Shown here: positions 15,696 to 23,969 of the stretch, in pieces
Layout: the number at the start of each line of letters is the position of its first letter
How positions within the stretch are numbered: position 1 is the stretch's first letter
Source: Paenibacillus aestuarii
Lineage (GTDB): Bacteria > Bacillota > Bacilli > Paenibacillales > NBRC-103111
DNA length: 64,000 bases
Assembly (NCBI RefSeq): GCF_027789125.1
Contig: NZ_JAQFVF010000022.1
Coordinates: 186,001-250,000, forward strand
Direction: 5' to 3'
Made by a program: the position numbers and the translations under genes
The notes under the pieces: model-generated
Told to the model about the DNA's origin: nothing
Databases searched by the model: none
Seen by the model: only the letters and a program-made list of their open reading frames with translations

Positions 15696-16730
15696 ATGAA
15701 ATACGTGCATATGGACTCCGTAGAGCCCGGTCAGTACTTGGGTCGTACGATATTTTCCAGCAATGGGGCTGTGTTGCTGTCGGAAGGCGTACAATTAACG
15801 GTATATATGATTAGCACGCTTAATCGAATTGGCGTCACGATGGTTTATATCAAGGATCCGAACTTGGAGGATGTGGAGATTCCGGAAGTAATCTCCGAGG
15901 AGACGAAGCGGACCGTGATGAAACAGATGGGAGAAACGTTCGCATCCATTCGTTCCGGCAAAGATTTTGATACCCGGGCGATCAATGTTTCCATTAACAC
16001 CTTGTTGGATGAGGTTATGAAAAACAAAGATGTGCTGGTCCAATTATCCGATATCCGCACTCAGGATAATGAGAAGTATGTTCATGCGACGAACGTAAGC
16101 ATGATGGCGATCCTGGTCGGTATAAATATGGGGCTGAATCCCAGTCAGCTCAAAGAACTGGCCGTAGGCGCATTGCTTCACGATATCGGCCAAATCGAGT
16201 CCTTGACCGACGATGAGGCGGATGATCCGAAGAAGCATCATACGTGGCGTGGGTTTGAAACGTTGAAAAACAAACGGGAGTTCAGCCTGCTGATCGCCCA
16301 TGTGGCATTCCAGCATCATGAAGCGCTGGATGGAACCGGCGTTCCGCGGGGCATCACCAGCGAGGAGATACATCTGTACGCAAAGATTACCGCCGTCGCG
16401 AATATGTACGACAATCTCGTGGCCCATGTGGCCGGAGGACAGCACATGCAGCCGCATGAAGCTTGCGAGCATATGATGGCGCTGGCGGGAACGAAGCTCG
16501 ACAGGGACGTGTTGATCCAGTTCTTGAAGATCGTGTCCATCTATCCGACGGGCACGTCCGTCAGGCTGACTACGCGGGAGTCAGGTGTGGTCGTAGGGCA
16601 GCATCGCGGATTGCCAAGCCGTCCGATCGTCAGAATTATTAAGCAGGAAGCAGGCGTGAAGGATCTGGATGTGAAAGAAATCGACTTGGCCAAACATACG
16701 ACAGTTTTTATTGACCAAGTGTTGACATAA
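15696..16730 (+). CDS. HD-GYP-like protein with degenerate GYP motif
   Basis: A 344-residue paralogue of the protein at 9070: same N-terminal region (MKYVHMDSVEPGQYLGRTIF), same C-terminal PIVRIIKQEAG segment. The HD is kept (LLHDIGQ), but the GYP signature reads HHEALDGTGVP and the HDIGK lysine is Gln. The IP-x-x-IL motif that normally follows HDIGK is absent. It may be an inactive or altered c-di-GMP phosphodiesterase or a c-di-GMP sensor. GGAGTGA precedes the ATG, and the gene follows ogt by 5 bp. Confidence 0.85.
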   Translation: MKYVHMDSVEPGQYLGRTIFSSNGAVLLSEGVQLTVYMISTLNRIGVTMVYIKDPNLEDVEIPEVISEETKRTVMKQMGETFASIRSGKDFDTRAINVSINTLLDEVMKNKDVLVQLSDIRTQDNEKYVHATNVSMMAILVGINMGLNPSQLKELAVGALLHDIGQIESLTDDEADDPKKHHTWRGFETLKNKREFSLLIAHVAFQHHEALDGTGVPRGITSEEIHLYAKITAVANMYDNLVAHVAGGQHMQPHEACEHMMALAGTKLDRDVLIQFLKIVSIYPTGTSVRLTTRESGVVVGQHRGLPSRPIVRIIKQEAGVKDLDVKEIDLAKHTTVFIDQVLT

Positions 16731-16769
16731 TTCGAGATTGAATTGCCCGTGAATTGGTCTTATTCTCAT

Positions 16770-16799
16770 TTGTAAAGGCATGAACAGACATGCTATGAT
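16770..16799 (+). promoter_or_regulatory. yneF promoter
   Basis: TTGTAA (16770-16775), 18-bp spacer, TATGAT (16794-16799), 48 bp before the yneF start. Confidence 0.6.
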
Positions 16800-16847
16800 G
16801 TAGCCAAAGAATTATTTTCAAACATTGTAGTTGCAGGGGGCTAAGGT

Positions 16848-17057
16848 ATGTGGAGTATTATTATTCCGATTCTGACGCTGATCGTTGGCCTAGTCGGAGG
16901 TTTCTTCATCGGGGTATTCTATTTGAAAAGGCAGCTGGAAGCAATGCAGAGTAATCCGGAAATGCTGCAAAAGATGGCCAAGCAAATGGGCTACAACATG
17001 AATAAGCAGCAAATGGCTAAAGTACAAAGCATGATGAAGAATCAAAAGTGGAAATAA
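16848..17057 (+). CDS. yneF: YneF-family small membrane protein (UPF0154)
   Basis: A 69-residue protein with one N-terminal transmembrane helix (IIIPILTLIVGLVGGFFIGVFYL) and a basic, Met/Gln-rich cytoplasmic tail ending MAKVQSMMKNQKWK. Length and sequence match the UPF0154 family of Firmicutes, whose function is unknown. It has its own promoter. Confidence 0.9.
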   Translation: MWSIIIPILTLIVGLVGGFFIGVFYLKRQLEAMQSNPEMLQKMAKQMGYNMNKQQMAKVQSMMKNQKWK

Positions 17058-17077
17058 CACCATAACGAATCGTTCAA

Positions 17078-17124
17078 AAGGGCTTTGCAGTCGGACCGTA
17101 CATACGGAGGGTGCAAGAGCCCTT
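17078..17124 (+). other. structured hairpin between yneF and the TetR gene
   Basis: AAGGGCTTTGCA (17078-17089) pairs with TGCAAGAGCCCTT (17112-17124), enclosing a smaller CCGTA-CA-TACGG stem. No T-run follows, so it is not a simple terminator. It lies in the 206-bp gap before the TetR gene. Confidence 0.45.
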
Positions 17125-17263
17125 CCGTTCATGTGCACCTTCCAGGAAGCAAGGCTCTGCTTAAGCGGAATAGCAGACTTGATCCATCCGCTCGACTCTC
17201 GTAGCGCCCGGAAGTGATCGGGCCTGATTAGGACGTACCAGTACTATCCAGAGGTGGCGTATC

Positions 17264-17842
17264 ATGGCGAACAATAAGGACCGCGTCTTGAATGCTGCAA
17301 TGGAGTTGTTTCATGATTACGGCTTTCAAGGTACGGGGCTTGAAGATATTTTATCGACCAGCGGCGTGTGCAAGAGCAATTTCTACTATCATTTCAAAAG
17401 CAAAGAAGAGCTTGGCGTCAAGGTTATCGAACGCAAGCTGCAGGAGATGCGGGATACGGTCATGGACCCGAGTCTTGGAAACGTGCAGCTGTCGCCGAAG
17501 CAGCGCGTGCTCGCTTTGTTCGAGCGGATGCTGGCGTTCATCGAGGAGCAGGAATGCCGGAAAGGATGTTTCTTCGGCAACCTGGCCCTCGAGCTCAGCG
17601 ACCGCTCTGAGGAGCTGCGCAAGCCGCTCAGCAGCTTTTTCACGGAAATGGAAGCGCGGGTGGCCAGCTGCCTGCAGGAAGGCTGCAGACAAGGCGAGTT
17701 TGTGCTTGACGGGCTGAATCCTGAGGAAGCGGCCCTTCCCATCGTATCGATGCTGCAGGGCAGTCTCCTGCTCGCCAAAGCGCACAAGGACAGCAAAGCG
17801 CTTCGCAGCAGCATGAAGATGCTGATGACCTGCATGGTTTAG
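17264..17842 (+). CDS. TetR-family transcriptional regulator
   Basis: A 192-residue protein. The N-terminal HTH (KDRVLNAAMELFHDYGFQGTGLEDILSTSGVCKSNFYYHFKSKEELG) is classic TetR. The C-terminal ligand domain (MLAFIEEQECRKGCFFGNLALELSDRSEELRKPLSSFFTEME) resembles the AcuR/YfiR-type group with a Cys-rich CRKGC turn. It is 19 bp upstream of folE and likely in one transcript with it. Confidence 0.9.
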   Translation: MANNKDRVLNAAMELFHDYGFQGTGLEDILSTSGVCKSNFYYHFKSKEELGVKVIERKLQEMRDTVMDPSLGNVQLSPKQRVLALFERMLAFIEEQECRKGCFFGNLALELSDRSEELRKPLSSFFTEMEARVASCLQEGCRQGEFVLDGLNPEEAALPIVSMLQGSLLLAKAHKDSKALRSSMKMLMTCMV

Positions 17843-17861
17843 ACGAAGAGGAGTGAACAAG

Positions 17862-18449
17862 ATGGCATCTATAGAATATAAGAATGAGAGAGTCGCCGAG
17901 AATCGCGCAGAAATCGAGAAGCATGTCAGAGAAATTTTGCGCTTGATCGGTGAAGACGTGGATCGAGAAGGACTGCTGGATACACCAGCGCGCGTGACCC
18001 GGATGTATGAGGAGATTTTCGCCGGCTATTCGGCGAATCCGCGCGACGTCCTCGGTGTCACATTTGATGAGCAGCATGAAGAGCTTGTCATTATCAAAGA
18101 CATCGTGTATTACAGCCAATGTGAGCATCATATGGCGCCGTTTTTCGGCAAAGTGCACGTGGGTTACCTGCCTAGCGGCAAAGTCGCCGGCTTGAGCAAA
18201 TTCGCTCGCCTGGTTGACGTCGTGACCCGTAAGCTGCAGGTCCAGGAGCGGATCACGTCCGAGATTGCCGATATTCTCCAAGACGTGCTCCAGCCGCATG
18301 GCGTGATGGTCGTCGTAGAGGGCGAGCATTTGTGCATGTGCTCCAGAGGCGTCAAGAAGTACGGCAGTAAAACGGTAACGTCCGCGGTTCGCGGAACGTT
18401 CCGCAGTGATCACAGATCCAGAGCGGAGTTTCTGTCGCTAATTAAATAA
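17862..18449 (+). CDS. folE: GTP cyclohydrolase I
   Basis: A 195-residue enzyme making dihydroneopterin triphosphate from GTP, the entry to folate synthesis; its product also feeds queuosine precursors. The zinc and active-site motif YYSQCEHHMAPFFGKVHVGY is near 83-102. The second zinc Cys is in EHLCMCSRGVKK, and the C-terminal RAEFLSLI is typical. The start is the ATG behind AGAGGAG; a GTG 9 bp upstream overlaps the site. Other folate genes are not adjacent. Confidence 0.95.
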   Translation: MASIEYKNERVAENRAEIEKHVREILRLIGEDVDREGLLDTPARVTRMYEEIFAGYSANPRDVLGVTFDEQHEELVIIKDIVYYSQCEHHMAPFFGKVHVGYLPSGKVAGLSKFARLVDVVTRKLQVQERITSEIADILQDVLQPHGVMVVVEGEHLCMCSRGVKKYGSKTVTSAVRGTFRSDHRSRAEFLSLIK

Positions 18450-18461
18450 GGGAGCGATCCC

Positions 18462-18507
18462 GGGGATGTGAGCACTGACAACCGTCTTGTGCAGCATCCC
18501 TTTTTTT
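18462..18507 (+). terminator. folE terminator
   Basis: GGGATG...GCAC pairs with GTGC.GCATCCC around a long loop, followed by seven T. Confidence 0.75.
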
Positions 18508-18529
18508 CTTACCATCGGCACGAGATAAC

Positions 18530-18559
18530 TTGTTGCCGAGCGGATGTATATAGTATTCT
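18530..18559 (+). promoter_or_regulatory. promoter of the dGTPase-like gene
   Basis: TTGTTG (18530-18535), 18-bp spacer, TATTCT (18554-18559), about 100 bp before the start codon. Nothing else is recognised in this gap. Confidence 0.45.
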
Positions 18560-18660
18560 TTAACATAATCATCATAGAATCACATGGAATTGATTGAAAC
18601 ATCGAACATGCTCTGGCATAAACTGTTACTAGGAATGTCGTAGCTAGAGGGGGCTTACCA

Positions 18661-19980
18661 ATGAATAATATCCGAAAAATGCGTCCTGGAGAGGCCGTTT
18701 CCTCAAAAGCGAACGAAGAACGGGATGAATTTGAACGAGATTATGCCAGATTGATACAATCGCCTGCATTTCGCCGGCTGCAGGGGAAATCGCAGGTTTT
18801 TGGCGCTGGCTCAGGGGACTATTATCGGACGAGGCTGACACACTCGTTAGAGGTGGCGCAGATTGCCCGTGAAGTGGCCAAGCGGCTGGAACGCATAAAT
18901 CCTTTTTTGCAAAAGCGGGAACATCCCGGCTTGATTATCGATCCGACGGTCGTCGAATGTGCCTCGCTGGCGCATGATTTCGGCCATCCGCCGTTCGGGC
19001 ATAAAGGCGAGGAAGTGCTAAACCATCTCCTCATGAAAGATTATGGCCTCAAGTATGAAGGCAACGCGCAAAACTTCCGCATCCTCATGTTCCTGGAGAA
19101 GCGAGCAGGCAGCGACAGCGGCCTGGATCTGACAGCGGCGGTGCTGCTAGGCATCAACAAGTATCCGTTCCTGATCGAGGAAGAAGGCAGGCTGAAGGGG
19201 GTCTATGGAGCGGAGTGGGAGACAATCCGTGAGATCCGCAGGTTGTGGAACATGCCGGCCGGATGTTCCACGCTGGAAGCGCAGCTGATGGATCTTTGCG
19301 ATGACATCGCCTATTCGACGCATGATATCGAGGACGGCATTCGTGCTGGGAAAATTCAGATGAACGCCACGTTCTTCGAAGATGGCCGGCTGCTGCGGCA
19401 CTTGGTGATGGAGATTTTGAACGACCCGAACAATGCCAAGTTCGAATGGGAACAGGTGGACTTGGAAAAGATGGTCCGCCGGGTATTGTCCGATTATTTG
19501 GAGCAATGGCAGCAAATTTTCGTCGAATGCAACCGCGAGCCGTCTAGGACGCGCCGCGAGATGAAAGCGCGCTGGGTGAGCTTGTTCGCAAGCCGAGTGG
19601 ACATCATCGATGATTTGGATAGAGGATGGAAAAAAGTTACATTAGTCAGGAATGAAGCTGAAGATCTCGACCTGTTGCGGACGATGGAAATATTGAAAAA
19701 GCTGGCGTGGGTGACGCTGATTAAAGATTTTCGCGTGCAGCGTCTGCAAAAGCGCAGCGAAATCATCGTTGAGCGGCTGTGGGACTCTTTTATCAATCCC
19801 GATAAAGGTCAATGGATTCTGCCGCCGGATTGGATGGATAGCTATGAGCGGCACAAAGGGAAATGGACGTGGCCGCGCTTCATCGCCGACTATATTTCCG
19901 GCATGACCGACGCTTATGCGGAGAAAGTGTACGCGGAGCTGTTTGCCAGCAAGTCAGGCTCGATTTACGAAATGGACTAA
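18661..19980 (+). CDS. dgt: dGTP triphosphohydrolase-like HD protein
   Basis: A 439-residue HD-superfamily dNTPase. Motifs are FRRLQGKSQVFGAGSGDYYRTRLTHSLEVAQIAREV, CASLAHDFGHPPFGHKGEEVL (catalytic His-Asp about 105-106) and DLCDDIAYSTHDIEDGIRAG. Family members cleave dNTPs to nucleoside and triphosphate, lowering dNTP pools. Length matches the Dgt group-2 proteins. It ends 21 bp before a bidirectional terminator shared with the convergent hydrolase gene. Confidence 0.9.
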   Translation: MNNIRKMRPGEAVSSKANEERDEFERDYARLIQSPAFRRLQGKSQVFGAGSGDYYRTRLTHSLEVAQIAREVAKRLERINPFLQKREHPGLIIDPTVVECASLAHDFGHPPFGHKGEEVLNHLLMKDYGLKYEGNAQNFRILMFLEKRAGSDSGLDLTAAVLLGINKYPFLIEEEGRLKGVYGAEWETIREIRRLWNMPAGCSTLEAQLMDLCDDIAYSTHDIEDGIRAGKIQMNATFFEDGRLLRHLVMEILNDPNNAKFEWEQVDLEKMVRRVLSDYLEQWQQIFVECNREPSRTRREMKARWVSLFASRVDIIDDLDRGWKKVTLVRNEAEDLDLLRTMEILKKLAWVTLIKDFRVQRLQKRSEIIVERLWDSFINPDKGQWILPPDWMDSYERHKGKWTWPRFIADYISGMTDAYAEKVYAELFASKSGSIYEMD

Positions 19981-20001
19981 ATAGACAAATGGCAAAAAAA
20001 T

Positions 20002-20027
20002 ATCGGCCCCGCGAGGGGCCGATTTTA
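20002..20027. terminator. bidirectional terminator
   Basis: ATCGGCCCC and GGGGCCGAT are perfect 9-bp arms around GCGA, with TTTT on one side and AAAAAAA on the other. It serves the convergent dgt and hydrolase genes. Confidence 0.85.
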
Positions 20028-21041
20028 TAGGGAGGAGGGAATACCAAGGTCGGTATGGGCCGTGGAGCCAATCTCCTGCAGGAAGTTCAGAGTACGACTT
20101 AAGTACGCTTGCGGTTCTGCGCGGTAGAGCAGCTCATGCTGCGCTTGCGGGATAATCCAGAGTTGATCGAATGAATCGGTCTGCTTCTGGAACATATCAT
20201 AGATGAGCTCGTAAGGAGCTTTGCTGTCATCTGTGCCGTGGATGAAGAAGATCGGCATGGAGTAAGCGGTGTCCGTTACTTTCTGATAAGGCACCTCATG
20301 GAGGCTGACGCCATTCAGAAGCGGGAAGAACAGCCGGACGAGCGGAAGTGAAGGAAACTTCGGCACATTGACGTACTGTTTCATATTATGGTAAAGGGTA
20401 TCCGGATTTAACAGGAAGGTGCTATCCAGAATCATGCCGGCGATATCGCTGCCGCTTTGCAATGCGGCTTGCAGCGCAGTCCCGGCGCCCATGGAAAATC
20501 CCCAAACATAGATGGAACCGTTCGATAAGCTCTTGATATAATCGATAGCGCCCAGCAGCTCCTGCGACTCTTGGATGCCGCCTGTCATAAGACGTTCGCT
20601 GCCAGGATGAACGTAGCCGTAATCGAACATCAGCACATTGTAGTTTTGCAGATGCAGCTCACGGGCCAGGCTGTACAGCGGAACCCACAGCTCTTCGCGA
20701 TTGCCGCCGTAACCGTGTGAGAAAATGACCGTTTTGTCCGAGTGCGCCGGAATGAACCAGCCGTCCAGCTTGGATTCCCCGTTGCGGCTCGGGAATGTAA
20801 CACTGCTGTAAGGAAGGCCGACAGCTTGCAGCGGATTCGAGTGCAGCGGATCGATATGCGGTCTTGCCAGCGTCCAGGCGATGTAAGCATGGAACGAAAG
20901 CAGCAGAGATGTGCATAATACAAGAAATGAGATCAGGATGGTGGGAACCAGCCTCTTCTTGCGAATGAGCGGCGCGGCCGCAGTTTGATCCAGTGGCGTT
21001 TGCAGTGAACTAGATCCGGGTGTAAGTGATGTTGTTGACAT
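20025..21041 (-). CDS. membrane-anchored alpha/beta hydrolase
   Basis: A 338-residue protein. An N-terminal transmembrane helix (ILISFLVLCTSLLLSFHAYIAW) precedes an alpha/beta-hydrolase domain. The nucleophile elbow is GFSMGAG (Ser near 182), the acid is probably in FFIHGTDDSKAPYE, and the catalytic His is in IPQAQHELL. It resembles the Bacillus YqkD-like serine hydrolases. Substrate is unknown. The start has GGGAGG upstream. Confidence 0.85.
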   Translation of the reverse strand: MSTTSLTPGSSSLQTPLDQTAAAPLIRKKRLVPTILISFLVLCTSLLLSFHAYIAWTLARPHIDPLHSNPLQAVGLPYSSVTFPSRNGESKLDGWFIPAHSDKTVIFSHGYGGNREELWVPLYSLARELHLQNYNVLMFDYGYVHPGSERLMTGGIQESQELLGAIDYIKSLSNGSIYVWGFSMGAGTALQAALQSGSDIAGMILDSTFLLNPDTLYHNMKQYVNVPKFPSLPLVRLFFPLLNGVSLHEVPYQKVTDTAYSMPIFFIHGTDDSKAPYELIYDMFQKQTDSFDQLWIIPQAQHELLYRAEPQAYLSRTLNFLQEIGSTAHTDLGIPSSL

Positions 21042-21248
21042 GCATATCCCTCCCTCATAGAATCGAAACAGCTCATGTACCCTGGTGCAAGACGAGGTAT
21101 CAGGGAAAAATAGGAAATTTGACGGAATATTCAGATAAGTAACCCGTTATCTTAATGGTATACTGTATGCGCTTACAAGTCAATCGTGGTGCAAGATTTG
21201 TAAGGTCGCTGTAAAGATTCTGTAATATTAAAAAAACGACTGGCATCC

Positions 21249-21277
21249 TTTACTATACGTGCCAGTTTCGTTATACT
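21249..21277 (+). promoter_or_regulatory. promoter of the IclR-family gene
   Basis: TTTACT (21249-21254), 17-bp spacer, TATACT (21272-21277). The operator-like dyad at 21289 begins 12 bp downstream of the -10. The 350-bp gap before the gene otherwise shows only AT-rich sequence and the upstream region of the divergent hydrolase. Confidence 0.55.
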
Positions 21278-21288
21278 GATAGTAACTC

Positions 21289-21320
21289 AGTTTCACAAGG
21301 TGAAACTATACGGTTAACCG
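21289..21320. promoter_or_regulatory. operator candidate: 19-bp dyad plus 10-bp palindrome
   Basis: AGTTTCAC-AAG-GTGAAACT (21289-21307) is a perfect 8-3-8 inverted repeat placed at the expected transcription start. Three bases on, CGGTTAACCG (21311-21320) is a perfect palindrome. A 16/19 match to the first dyad lies downstream of the acnA promoter (26717-26735). It is likely the binding site of the adjacent IclR-type regulator; no binding evidence exists in the sequence alone. Confidence 0.6.
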
Positions 21321-21392
21321 AATAACTGACAAACTAGGGTTGGCACACGCCGGCAGCTCGTGACCGACCCGCACAATGAGAGTGGTGGCGCT

Positions 21393-22136
21393 ATGGAAGA
21401 TGCTAAGCTTACGGTTCGCGCAGTGGAGCGTGCTTTAGATATTTTGCTTTGTTTTACAGACACGACCGAGCTCACCTTAACGGAGATTGCGAGCCGTGTC
21501 GAGCTGCACAAGAGCACGGTGCACCGCCTGCTGGCTTCGCTGGAAGGCAAGGGCTTCATCATGCGCGACAATGCTACGGACAAATACAGGCTCGGCTACC
21601 GGCTCTGGGAGCTGTCTGCGAACCTGTCGAAGGAGAGCGACCCCGGCATCATTCTGCTGCCGGAGATGGAACGGCTGCGTGATCAGCTCGGCGAGACGAT
21701 CTCGCTGTACGTACAGGACGGCCTGGAGCGCGTGCGCATCCAAGCGGTGCAAAGCAACCACGCGATCCGCCGTGTTGCTCCTGTTGGGTCGCGCATGCCG
21801 TTGTACGTCGGCGCCTCGAGTAAGGTGCTCGTCGCCTTCGCCGAGCCCGCCGTGCAAGACCAGCTGCTGGCCTCTGCCGACTGGCCGAGCGGGCTAGACA
21901 TGCTGGCTTACGTGCAGCAGCTCAGCGAAACAAGACGCGCGGGCTACGCCACGAGCGTCGAAGAGCGCGAGCCCGGCGCGGCAGCCGTGTCCGCGCCGAT
22001 TATCGGCCGCGGCGGGCGGCTTGTCGCCGCGCTCGCGGTTTCCGGTCCAGCGAACAGGCTGACGCTGGAAGTGATGCAAGAGCAGGCGCCGCACATTATG
22101 GAAGCGGCGCGGCGCATGGGCACGATGCTGCGTTAA
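21393..22136 (+). CDS. IclR-family transcriptional regulator
   Basis: A 247-residue protein. The N-terminal winged HTH (LTVRAVERALDILLCFTDTTELTLTEIASRVELHKSTVHRLLASLEGKGF) and C-terminal IclR effector domain (LPEMERLRDQLGETISLYVQDGLERVRIQ...RRVAPVGSRMPLYVGASSKVLVAF...GYATSVEEREPGAAAVSAPI) are complete. Such proteins sense small carbon compounds and often control acetate, glyoxylate or aromatic metabolism. ATG 21393 is preferred; a GTG 33 bp upstream lacks a ribosome site. The gene is GC-rich relative to its promoter. Confidence 0.9.
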   Translation: MEDAKLTVRAVERALDILLCFTDTTELTLTEIASRVELHKSTVHRLLASLEGKGFIMRDNATDKYRLGYRLWELSANLSKESDPGIILLPEMERLRDQLGETISLYVQDGLERVRIQAVQSNHAIRRVAPVGSRMPLYVGASSKVLVAFAEPAVQDQLLASADWPSGLDMLAYVQQLSETRRAGYATSVEEREPGAAAVSAPIIGRGGRLVAALAVSGPANRLTLEVMQEQAPHIMEAARRMGTMLR

Positions 22137-22153
22137 GCGCATCGTCCCGCACG

Positions 22154-22186
22154 TCCCCCGATCCCTCGCGGATCGGGGGATTTTTT
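22154..22186 (+). terminator. terminator of the IclR-family gene
   Basis: A perfect 11-bp stem, TCCCCCGATCC with GGATCGGGGGA around a five-base loop, followed by six T. Confidence 0.9.
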
Positions 22187-22230
22187 GCTTCTAGGCGGTC
22201 ATACTACTAGAAGGAAAGGGGGCAGGCCCG

Positions 22231-23166
22231 ATGAGCAAAACGGCCTCGATGCTAGCCATCTGGATCAGTCTGGCCAGCAATGTCGTGCTGACGGCCATGA
22301 AAATTGTCGTTGGCTTCTTATTTAAGAGCCAAGTGCTAATCGCCGACGGCATCCATAATGCCGGGGATGTGATTGCGACAGCGACGGCTTACAGCTCCAT
22401 GAGGGTGTCCAACAAGCCCGCGGATGAAGACCACCCGTACGGACATGGCAAAGCCGAGGTGCTCGGTGCCTTCATTGTCGCTATTATCTTGGGCGGCGCG
22501 TCCATTTATATGGGGTATCATGCTATTCATGCGCTTTTTGAGCCGCCGGAGCCAGCGCACCTTATCGCTTTTTTCGCCGCGGTGGTATCGCTGATCTGGA
22601 AGCAGGTCCTTTATGTGTATACGATGCGGATCGGTCGGAGCATGAACAGCAAAGGGCTGATTGCTACCGCCTATGATCATCTGGCGGATGTCTATGCCTC
22701 GATTGCCGCTTCGGTAGGGATCGGGCTGGCGCTGCTCGGCGATTTGTACGGGATCGGCATTCTGGCCTACGGTGACCCTGTTGCGGGCATCATTGTTTCT
22801 ATATTGGTTTTGAAATTAGCTATTGAAATGGGAAAAGAATCCTTCGATGTGTTGATGGAGCGAAGTGTCAGCAGCGAGCATATCGCCCAGTACGCCTCCA
22901 TGATCCGTACTGTACCTGAAGTAAAAAGAATTGACCGGCTGCGGGCCCGTGAGCATGGCCATTATATTTTGGTCGATGCGAGGATTGGTGTTTCCGGCAC
23001 ACTCACCATTCAGGAAGGGCATGATATCAGCCGCCAAATTAAGCAAAAAATTAAAGATACGTATACGGATGTAGACGAGGTGCTCGTCCACTTGAATCCT
23101 TGGTATGCAGACACGCAGCCGCCCTATGTCCCTGATGCACAAAAAGAGGTTACCACACCCCCATAA
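22231..23166 (+). CDS. cation diffusion facilitator transporter
   Basis: A 311-residue CDF-family metal/proton antiporter with about six transmembrane helices. The transport-site motifs are DGIHNAGD in helix 2 (Asp near 39 and 46) and the matching His/Asp pattern YDHLADVYAS in helix 5. DEDHPYGHGKAEVLGA is the loop signature. A cytoplasmic ferredoxin-like domain (about 205-300) follows. It probably exports divalent metal such as Zn, Mn or Fe; specificity is not decidable. It shares a terminator with the convergent sleB-like gene. Confidence 0.92.
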   Translation: MSKTASMLAIWISLASNVVLTAMKIVVGFLFKSQVLIADGIHNAGDVIATATAYSSMRVSNKPADEDHPYGHGKAEVLGAFIVAIILGGASIYMGYHAIHALFEPPEPAHLIAFFAAVVSLIWKQVLYVYTMRIGRSMNSKGLIATAYDHLADVYASIAASVGIGLALLGDLYGIGILAYGDPVAGIIVSILVLKLAIEMGKESFDVLMERSVSSEHIAQYASMIRTVPEVKRIDRLRAREHGHYILVDARIGVSGTLTIQEGHDISRQIKQKIKDTYTDVDEVLVHLNPWYADTQPPYVPDAQKEVTTPP

Positions 23167-23181
23167 GGGGCAGGTAACCTC
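23146..23181. terminator. bidirectional terminator, CDF gene / sleB
   Basis: GAGGTTACC (23146-23154) and GGTAACCTC (23173-23181) are perfect 9-bp arms, flanked by AAAAA and TCTTTGTTATTTT. The left arm lies inside the last codons of the transporter gene. Confidence 0.8.
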
Positions 23182-23187
23182 TCTTTG

Positions 23188-23850
23188 TTATTTTGCAAAA
23201 ATATGATTGCCAATCTTCACAGTTTGCGGACGCGACCAAATCCATGAGCTAGTCGCTGTATTGGGATTAAAGTAGTAGAGGGAGCCATAGGTTGGATCCC
23301 AGCCTTTCACAGCATCTTGTGCAGCCAAATACGCAGTTCTGTCTGGCGTAAGCCAATATTGGCCGTCGCTGACAGCGGTAAAGGCGCCAGGCTGGAAGAC
23401 GATATCTTGAATGGTTTTGCCATAATTGCCTGATTTCAAACGGTTCATGACGACAGCGCCTACCGCGACTTGCCCTTCATAGGATTCACCGCGTGCTTCA
23501 CTGTAGATAACTTTGGCCAATATATCCAATTCGGCTTGATTCGCCGAGAATTTGAATAAAGCGTTCCACGTATTGGTGCCAGTGATACCATCCGGTGTTA
23601 AACCGTAGTTCTGCTGAAAGTTTTGCACAGCAGCCGTTGTTGAAGCTCCGTATATGCCATCAATTTGTTCGGTATAGTAACCGAGCATTTTTAGCCGGAA
23701 TTGAAGGTCCCACACATCGCCGGTTTGACTTCCACGTTTAAGGATCGCCGTTGCCGCGTGTGTAGTCTGCGTCGTAAAGCTGCCAAAACCAGAGGTTATC
23801 CCAATAACCGCGATCAGCATGATAAGGACGAACTTGTTTAAAGATTTCAT
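23188..23850 (-). CDS. sleB: spore cortex-lytic enzyme SleB-like hydrolase
   Basis: A 220-residue exported protein. A signal peptide ends around THAA. A peptidoglycan-binding type 1 domain (about 35-100; LKRGSQTGDVWDLQFRLKMLGYYTEQIDGIYGASTTAAVQNFQ) is followed by the hydrolase_2 domain (about 110-218) with AKVIYSEARGESYEGQVAVGAVVMNRL, whose Glu is catalytic. SleB is a lytic transglycosylase degrading spore cortex at germination; CwlJ and other family members are similar. The third of three consecutive ATGs is best placed relative to AAAGGGGAG. No ypeB gene follows, so it could be a vegetative relative. Confidence 0.85.
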   Translation of the reverse strand: MKSLNKFVLIMLIAVIGITSGFGSFTTQTTHAATAILKRGSQTGDVWDLQFRLKMLGYYTEQIDGIYGASTTAAVQNFQQNYGLTPDGITGTNTWNALFKFSANQAELDILAKVIYSEARGESYEGQVAVGAVVMNRLKSGNYGKTIQDIVFQPGAFTAVSDGQYWLTPDRTAYLAAQDAVKGWDPTYGSLYYFNPNTATSSWIWSRPQTVKIGNHIFAK

Positions 23851-23929
23851 CATCATCTCCCCTTTCGCTCCTGTCTATTATAGGGGCAGGGGGGACTGGT
23901 CTCAACCCGCAGTTATTGGCAATAAAAAA

Positions 23930-23960
23930 ATCTGGAACTGCCGCAGGGGCAATTCCAGAT
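23930..23960 (-). terminator. acnA terminator
   Basis: ATCTGGAACTGCC pairs with GGGCAATTCCAGAT around GCAG; on the minus strand a run of T follows. Confidence 0.8.
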
Positions 23961-23969
23961 CGGTATGCA

